11,055 bases of DNA from Rhodobiaceae bacterium UBA6963 (GTDB lineage: Bacteria > Pseudomonadota > Alphaproteobacteria > RS24). How positions within the stretch are numbered: the first letter of the stretch is position 1; every line of letters begins with the position of its first letter. The DNA lies in NCBI GenBank assembly GCA_002450335.1, contig DJZB01000010.1, positions 1 to 11,055 of the forward strand, given 5' to 3'. Below are positions 7,017 through 11,055 of this stretch, in pieces. The translations under genes were made by a program, and so were the position numbers. A model generated the notes under the pieces. It made no database searches and was not told the origin of the DNA. It was given only the letters and a program-made list of their open reading frames with translations.

Positions 7017-7200
7017 TGTGACCTCCTCAAATTTGTCATAAGCTTAATCTAACATTGAAATTACGACACCTAGAACTTGTGGGAGTAGCTATACAGGCCG
7101 TAAATTTTGAAGCTTGTGGCTAAATTAAGGCTAACTTGAGGTTAGCTCTTGGTTAACTCTCGGTTAGCTGGGGGCGTTTAAGTTATATAAGGGGGGGTAA
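7017..7200. promoter_or_regulatory. divergent promoter region between Rieske/SnoaL operon and GFA gene
   Basis: This 184-bp gap serves two outward-reading units. Close to the plus-strand gene lies TATATA (7184-7189), a possible -10 that would give a very short leader, followed by the G-run ribosome site at 7191-7197. The tandem repeat array at 7118-7172 ends just upstream of it and covers the position of any -35. The minus-strand side has a strong AGGAGG site and an 8-bp palindrome TAAGCTTA (7039-7046) but no clear promoter by eye. Confidence 0.4.
7118..7172. repeat. five tandem 11-bp repeats, candidate regulator-binding array
   Basis: Five units follow each other without gaps: GGCTAAATTAA (7118-7128), GGCTAACTTGA (7129-7139), GGTTAGCTCTT (7140-7150), GGTTAACTCTC (7151-7161) and GGTTAGCTGGG (7162-7172). 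The shared core is GGYTARCT, best kept in the last four. A period of 11 bp places each unit on nearly the same face of the helix, as expected for cooperative binding of a regulator. GCTAAC (7130-7135) and GTTAGC (7141-7146) also form an inverted pair with a 5-bp spacer. The array sits between two divergent genes and next to a possible -10. It is not a CRISPR (units too short, no spacers). The repeats are seen directly; the role is inferred. Confidence 0.75.
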
Positions 7201-7608
7201 ATGATTACAGGGTCATGCCTATGCGGGCAGTTGTCTTATGAATTGGACGAAACCAAAACCGAGGCGGCACTCCATTGTCATTGCAAGGATTGTCAAAAAG
7301 TTACCGGCTCCGGCAAAGCAACGATTGTGATGTTGCCCCGTGAGAGTGTTAAGCTTTCAGGTGAACACAAACTTTATAAAAGCAGGGGGACGGACGGCTC
7401 GCATGTCGGGCGGGGGTTTTGCCCTATATGTGGTTCACAAATGCTGACTTTTGTTGAGGAAATCCCGGATCATGTTTTTGTTAAGGCCGGCACAATGGAT
7501 GACTCGTCATGGGTAAAGCCGGAAGCGAATTGCTGGCATGAGTCTGAAAGCACATGGTCACCCGTGGATGCGGCTCTGATGAGTTTTGACAGAAATCCAC
7601 CAGCATAA
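7201..7608 (+). CDS. GFA / CENP-V-type zinc-binding protein
   Basis: Small 135-residue protein of the Gfa (glutathione-dependent formaldehyde-activating enzyme-like) family, the normal length. Zinc ligands stand out: C6-x-C8 (GSCLCG), C26-x-C28-x2-C31 (CHCKDC) and C74-x2-C77 (FCPICGS), the seven-cysteine pattern that binds two zincs in this fold. The C-terminal part (WVKPEANCWHES) also matches the family. The founding Gfa was proposed to speed addition of formaldehyde to glutathione, but that activity is disputed and most members have no known reaction. Beside Rieske enzymes that may demethylate, a link to formaldehyde or glutathione adducts is conceivable but unproven. The ATG follows a run of seven Gs with 3 nt spacing. 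It is the first gene of a plus-strand pair with the esterase 36 bp downstream. Confidence 0.92.
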   Translation: MITGSCLCGQLSYELDETKTEAALHCHCKDCQKVTGSGKATIVMLPRESVKLSGEHKLYKSRGTDGSHVGRGFCPICGSQMLTFVEEIPDHVFVKAGTMDDSSWVKPEANCWHESESTWSPVDAALMSFDRNPPA

Positions 7609-7644
7609 AAAATTTATTAAACACTAATTTATGAAGCATATAAA

Positions 7645-8622
7645 ATGTCCACAACAAAACACCTAATTAATGAGATTAAAAATATTATTGATCACCTGCC
7701 TGATCTAATGAAAGAACCGATAACAGCAGATAATTTAATCGAAAAGCGTGAGGTCTACGGATTAATTGCTGCTGAAATGGCAAAAGACCAACCAACAATT
7801 GATGGGATTAAAACCCTCGAACTAAAAGCGATTAATCCTCAAGATAATTTTGAAGTATCACTATTTTTGCATCGTCCTAATGGCGTCGACACCTCACTGC
7901 CATGCCTATTGTGGATACATGGCGGTGGCTACATAATTGGTTCAGCCGAGAGTGATGGCTTCATGGCACAACAAATTGCAAAATCTCTAAATTGTGCTGT
8001 AGCAGTTGTCGATTATCGCCTCGCGCCTGAAAATCCTTACCCCCTCCCCCTGCAGGACTGTTACACTGGGCTTAATTATATTTTTGATAATACTGAGAGC
8101 TTAAATTTAGATGCCCAAAAAATAGCGGTACTGGGCATTAGTGCTGGGGCCGGCTTGGCTGCTGGTCTAACGCTTTTAAACAGAGATCAATCAGGAAATA
8201 ATTTATGTGGGCAGGTTCTATTATACCCCATGTTAGATGACACAAATATTTTATCAGCTGAGGGCCCTGATGATAATTTTATTATATGGCCACGTGAAAG
8301 CAATTTATTTGGTTGGCAGTCTTACCTCGGCAAACTCTTTGGAGCGGCAGATGTGCCATCATATGCTGCAGCTGCAAGGTCTCAGAATTTAGCTGGCCTG
8401 CCAAAGGCGCTAGTCATAGTCGGTGATCTAGACTTATTTGTTCAAGAAGACATAAGATACGCATTAGGGCTTATTAATGCAGGAGTGCCAACTAGTCTGC
8501 ATGTTTACGCAGGTGGGTGCCACAGTTTTGACAAAATCGCCCCGGACTCATTACCTGGAGAGCGTAGTGCACAGGAAGTTGAAATTTTCCTTTCAGAAAT
8601 TTTTAGCAACCCCAGTCTTTAA
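7645..8622 (+). CDS. alpha/beta hydrolase, HSL-type esterase
   Basis: Serine esterase of the hormone-sensitive-lipase family (bacterial family IV), 325 residues, no signal peptide, so probably cytoplasmic. The oxyanion-hole motif HGGGY is at 92-96, DYRLAPE at 123-129 is a family hallmark, the nucleophile elbow GISAG has S166, and the triad is completed by D263 (GDLDLF, where most relatives have DPL) and H293 (GGCHSF). The N-terminal helices at 1-50 form the cap typical of the family. It likely cleaves small to medium acyl or aryl esters of the pathway substrate. The ribosome site is weak (GAAG at about 7634-7637). Codon use is visibly richer in A/T-ending codons (TTA, ATT, AAT) than in the SDR operon, which may point to separate acquisition. 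It converges on the symporter gene with a 13-bp gap. Confidence 0.93.
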   Translation: MSTTKHLINEIKNIIDHLPDLMKEPITADNLIEKREVYGLIAAEMAKDQPTIDGIKTLELKAINPQDNFEVSLFLHRPNGVDTSLPCLLWIHGGGYIIGSAESDGFMAQQIAKSLNCAVAVVDYRLAPENPYPLPLQDCYTGLNYIFDNTESLNLDAQKIAVLGISAGAGLAAGLTLLNRDQSGNNLCGQVLLYPMLDDTNILSAEGPDDNFIIWPRESNLFGWQSYLGKLFGAADVPSYAAAARSQNLAGLPKALVIVGDLDLFVQEDIRYALGLINAGVPTSLHVYAGGCHSFDKIAPDSLPGERSAQEVEIFLSEIFSNPSL

Positions 8623-8636
8623 AGCATCTAAGCTTT
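8621..8636 (+). terminator. weak hairpin between convergent genes
   Basis: AAAGC (8621-8625), loop ATCTAA, GCTTT (8632-8636) form a 5-bp stem that overlaps the stop codons of both converging genes and runs into TTTT on the plus strand. The stem is short and poor in GC, so terminator function is doubtful. It is the only terminator-like element I see in this tight junction. Confidence 0.25.
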
Positions 8637-10249
8637 TATGGACCTAGAAAATATAAAAAAGTAATTAAAGCAATAGTCCAAGAAATAAGTATAAAATATT
8701 TCACATATGGCACAGAATTAGACATCAATTCCATAAACCCACTTGAAGTCCAGACCGCTTTTTGGGGTGCCTGAAATGGGTGATGTAAATATGAAATTAA
8801 ATATCCGCTTATAAGTGTGCACATAAAACCTGTTAAATTCCACCATAGCCAAGATATTCCGCTCATATAAATCCAAAAATATGAATTTAAAGTAATGCCG
8901 GCAATAAATGCGAGGCACACAGAGGTTCCATTTGTTCTTTTACTTAACAGCCCAAGAGTGAAGACACCAAGAATTGGGCCATTTGCCAACGAGCCAATTT
9001 TATTTACCGCAATAATTACTGTGGAAGCCAAGTCCCCAACCCAAAAACTTCCTAGTAAAGCTAGCCCTCCCCAAAAAACAGTCAAAAGTCGACAACAATT
9101 TAAATCTTGCTCATCAGACCAACTTCTTGAGTTTAAAAATTTTCTGACGAAGTCATCCATTGATACTGCCGAGAGGCTATTGATAACTGAGTCAAGTGAT
9201 GACATGGCCGCCGCAAAAAGTGCTACTAATGCAAGCCCCACCAATCCTCGAGGGAGTTCCTCTATCAAAAAGATTGGGACGGCCAGATTATAATTTGGTT
9301 TGGAGCCATCCAATGCAAGAGAATTTATAAAGTCGGGGTTACTAATTGCATAACCAGCTAAACCAACTCCAATTAAGCAGTAAAGCAGGACTAATGGAAA
9401 ACGCATTAAGCCATTAATAAACAGAACTTTCTGGGCCTCATTTTGGTTTTTTGCACAAAGACCTCTTTGAATTTGGCTTTGATCACACATGTAATATGAT
9501 ATGTATAAGAGTGTTCCACCAATAAACATTGGCCAAAATGAAAAATCTTGACCATCACCAAATCCATGATTTTTGAAGTCTATGGCGATTTTCCGATTAT
9601 CTGGTAAAGCTGAAAACAACTCGCTTAGCCCCCCAGCCTGACTTATCAAAATATTAAGGACTAGAAGCAATATGAAAACTAAAATTAACATTTGTATAAC
9701 GTCACTAAATATCACAGCCTTGATACCACCCAAAAGGTCGTAAATTACAGTCACAAAACCGAATATCATAACGGAGGAAAAAAATGATAGGCCTGAGATT
9801 AATTGAATAACAGCCGAAACACCGTAAACAGTTATAGAAGCAACTATTAATCTTGTTATTAAAAAAAATGCGCTCAGTAATAATCTGGTTTTCTCGTCAA
9901 ACCTAATTTCTAAATATTCATAAACCGAAATTACCCTTAAACTAAAAATTATTGGCATTATGAAAATCATAGAAATTAACATGGCTAATGGTAATGCAAG
10001 TTCATATTGAAGCCATACCAGTCCTCCCCCGGCGGCAAACGCTACGAATGCTGGGGCACCGAGTATACTATTAGTTGAACATTGGGTTGCAATGACTGAA
10101 GTAGCCAATGGCCAAGCGCTATATGAGTTTGCAGTTACAAAATATTCTCTTTTGTTGCTAAGAGAGGTCGAAAAATAAGCGCTGATTGCTAAAATTCCAA
10201 CTAGATATGTAATTATAACCAACCAATCAAAAAAACTTAATAAACCCAT
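8636..10249 (-). CDS. sodium:solute symporter (SSS/SLC5 family)
   Basis: Inner-membrane Na+-coupled transporter of 537 residues with about 13 hydrophobic segments, the first at residues 8-25. Family landmarks: the unwound first core helix ATSVIATQCSTNSILG (49-64); LLGGIKAVIFSDVIQ (172-186), equivalent to the GG-x-VxxTDxxQ signature; DQSQIQRGLCAKN (256-268), like the QR-x-LAAKN segment of sugar and monocarboxylate carriers; and ALFAAAMSSLDSVINSLSAVS (343-363), which carries the Na+-site serines of the SSF signature. Loop 206-235 is hydrophilic. The start ATG at 10249 has only a weak ribosome site, but the first helix follows at once and no better start is visible. It faces the esterase gene and is divergent from the TonB receptor, suggesting inner- and outer-membrane steps of one uptake route. 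The substrate cannot be assigned; a carboxylate or sugar-like solute would be usual for the family. Confidence 0.93.
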   Translation of the reverse strand: MGLLSFFDWLVIITYLVGILAISAYFSTSLSNKREYFVTANSYSAWPLATSVIATQCSTNSILGAPAFVAFAAGGGLVWLQYELALPLAMLISMIFIMPIIFSLRVISVYEYLEIRFDEKTRLLLSAFFLITRLIVASITVYGVSAVIQLISGLSFFSSVMIFGFVTVIYDLLGGIKAVIFSDVIQMLILVFILLLVLNILISQAGGLSELFSALPDNRKIAIDFKNHGFGDGQDFSFWPMFIGGTLLYISYYMCDQSQIQRGLCAKNQNEAQKVLFINGLMRFPLVLLYCLIGVGLAGYAISNPDFINSLALDGSKPNYNLAVPIFLIEELPRGLVGLALVALFAAAMSSLDSVINSLSAVSMDDFVRKFLNSRSWSDEQDLNCCRLLTVFWGGLALLGSFWVGDLASTVIIAVNKIGSLANGPILGVFTLGLLSKRTNGTSVCLAFIAGITLNSYFWIYMSGISWLWWNLTGFMCTLISGYLISYLHHPFQAPQKAVWTSSGFMELMSNSVPYVKYFILISWTIALITFLYFLGP

Positions 10250-10304
10250 TGCCGATAAACCCCACTTGTCTCTTTAGTATGCCATTAACCCAAGGTTATT
10301 TAAT

Positions 10305-10327
10305 CCATAGAAAATTAAATTTTATGG
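10305..10327. repeat. imperfect AT-rich palindrome
   Basis: The core AAAATT-A-AATTTT (10311-10323) is perfectly symmetric. Flanking CCATA (10305-10309) and TATGG (10323-10327) extend it if a two-base bulge is allowed. It lies 60-80 bp upstream of the symporter start, so it could be an operator for that gene, but chance symmetry is more likely in such AT-rich DNA. Confidence 0.3.
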
Positions 10328-10418
10328 TCATGCAGGTGAAACATATTTGCAACATAATTTATTTGAATTGAAATTTGCGAAATAACTAACCAATTTTTCA
10401 GGTTTGTAAAAAAAATAA

Positions 10419-10437
10419 ATTTGTAAAGTTTACAAAT
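10419..10437. promoter_or_regulatory. 19-bp palindrome, candidate operator of the TonB receptor
   Basis: ATTTGTAAA-G-TTTACAAAT has perfect 9-bp arms around one central base. A third half-site, TTTGTAAA at 10403-10410, repeats the left arm in direct orientation 17 bp upstream, and a degenerate copy, TCACAAAT, follows at 10439-10446. The palindrome ends 55 bp before the receptor ATG. Size and symmetry fit a dimeric helix-turn-helix regulator. The sequence is seen directly; the function is inferred. Confidence 0.55.
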
Positions 10438-10492
10438 GTCACAAATTTTTAAAATATTTTTGACTGATATTTAGTTTTTGGAGGGTAAAACT

Positions 10493-11055
10493 ATGGAATT
10501 AAAACGTAAACTGCCAAAATTATTGGCAGGTTTTGCTGCTAGTGCGTTTGTTATATCAATGATTGGCTCACACACAAACCTGTCGCTCGTCTCCCAGGCT
10601 CAGGCCCAGGCGACGGATGAAATCATCGTTACAGCGCGAAAAAGAGCTGAGTCTATTCAAGATGTACCTGTAGCAGTATCTGCTATTTCGCCTGAACAAA
10701 TTGAAAAAGGCAATATTGGAAGAGTTCAGGATCTTATGAAGATTACGCCGAACGTTGTTATGCAAGATATGGCTTTTGCCGGTGGAGCTTTAAGTGCTTC
10801 TATCCGTGGCCTTGCATTTGACGATTTGGAAAAGAGCTTTGAGCCGACTGTGGCGGTAGTTATTGATGGCGTCGTTGCCGGATCAAACGCAGGGGTCGAT
10901 CTTGATCTTTTTGATATTGAAGCAATTGAGATTCTTCGTGGTCCTCAAGGAACGTTATTTGGTCGCAACACAATTGGTGGTGTTATCAATATCAAACGCA
11001 CCAAACCAACTGGTGAGTTAGGCGCAAAAATTAAAATTGGTGTCGAGGAAGATAA
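10493..11055 (+). CDS. TonB-dependent outer-membrane receptor (partial, N-terminal part)
   Basis: Energy-coupled outer-membrane transporter; 187 codons are visible before the window ends, so most of the beta barrel is missing. I translated the frame directly and it is open to the edge. A positively charged start and hydrophobic stretch (residues 4-25) with AQAQA at 36-40 form a signal peptide, probably cut after A38 or A40. The TonB box EIIVTAR follows at 43-49. The plug domain then shows SAISPEQIEK, PNVVMQD, SIRGL and the hallmark EILRGPQGTLFGRN at 146-159, followed by TIGGVINI. This plug style is typical of receptors in alphaproteobacterial and related catabolic clusters that import hydrophobic or carbohydrate-like substrates rather than siderophores, though the ligand cannot be read from the plug. 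The start is supported by GGAGGG at 10480-10485. Confidence 0.95.
   Translation, partial: MELKRKLPKLLAGFAASAFVISMIGSHTNLSLVSQAQAQATDEIIVTARKRAESIQDVPVAVSAISPEQIEKGNIGRVQDLMKITPNVVMQDMAFAGGALSASIRGLAFDDLEKSFEPTVAVVIDGVVAGSNAGVDLDLFDIEAIEILRGPQGTLFGRNTIGGVINIKRTKPTGELGAKIKIGVEED

Larger units (their letters stand above)
10250..10492. promoter_or_regulatory. AT-rich divergent promoter region, symporter / TonB receptor
   Basis: This 243-bp gap is rich in A/T and holds two clear symmetric elements: a 19-bp palindrome at 10419-10437 and an imperfect one at 10305-10327. A short TAACC/GGTTA pair lies at 10286-10298. For the receptor, TTTACA (10429-10434) and TAAAAT (10450-10455), 15 bp apart, could be a weak promoter, which would put the palindrome over the -35. 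GGAGGG (10480-10485) is a good ribosome site 7 nt before the ATG. No small gene is evident. Confidence 0.4.

Noticed and set aside
7118..7172. CRISPR array
   Set aside because: Units are 11 bp, contiguous, without spacers, and no cas gene is nearby.
7201..7608. Naming the gene gfa with formaldehyde-activating function
   Set aside because: The family includes many zinc proteins of unknown reaction, and the original activity is disputed; only the family is supported.
8895..9293. 132-codon open frame on the plus strand
   Set aside because: Antisense to the symporter gene, low-complexity serine/lysine-rich product, no family motifs.
10460..10465. TTGACT as -35 of the TonB receptor
   Set aside because: A -10 at normal spacing would fall on the ribosome binding site, leaving no leader.
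10568..10765. 65-codon open frame on the minus strand
   Set aside because: Lies inside the TonB receptor plug region on the opposite strand, with no supporting motif.

Overview
This window looks like a catabolic (accessory metabolism) region of a Gram-negative bacterium, most likely a marine or aquatic alphaproteobacterium. The Gram-negative call rests on a TonB-dependent outer-membrane receptor at the right end. The alphaproteobacterial call is an inference from gene style (Rieske oxygenases beside SDR dehydrogenases, SnoaL-like proteins and TonB receptors) and is not proven. I see no RNA genes, insertion sequences, phage genes or CRISPR arrays.

Layout. (1) 1-1074, minus strand: a Rieske oxygenase alpha subunit that runs off the left edge. 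(2) 1075-1240: a divergent promoter region with a perfect 14-bp palindrome. (3) 1241-5095, plus strand: a tight operon of three related short-chain dehydrogenases and a dihydrolipoamide-dehydrogenase-type flavoprotein. (4) 5115-7016, minus strand: a second, different, complete Rieske oxygenase followed by a SnoaL/NTF2-like protein, converging on the operon before. (5) 7017-7200: a divergent promoter region with five 11-bp tandem repeats. (6) 7201-8622, plus strand: a GFA-type zinc protein and an HSL-type esterase. (7) 8636-10249, minus strand: a sodium:solute symporter converging tightly on the esterase. (8) 10250-10492: an AT-rich divergent promoter region with a 19-bp palindrome. (9) 10493 to the right edge, plus strand: the N-terminal part of a TonB-dependent receptor.

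How the genes may work together (inference). The TonB receptor and the sodium symporter could bring a substrate across the outer and inner membranes. The HSL-type hydrolase could release an ester-linked part. The two Rieske enzymes could hydroxylate or demethylate the core, and the SnoaL-like protein could dehydrate or rearrange it. The three SDRs could oxidise the resulting secondary alcohols with NAD(P)+. A cyclic or alicyclic natural product (terpenoid, steroid or aromatic ether type) would fit, but the sequence does not fix the substrate. No ferredoxin or Rieske reductase, no 2-oxoacid dehydrogenase E1/E2 partner for the flavoprotein, and no regulator gene lies in the window. The base composition becomes visibly more AT-rich from about 7610 to 10490, so the esterase/symporter part may have a different history from the Rieske/SDR part.
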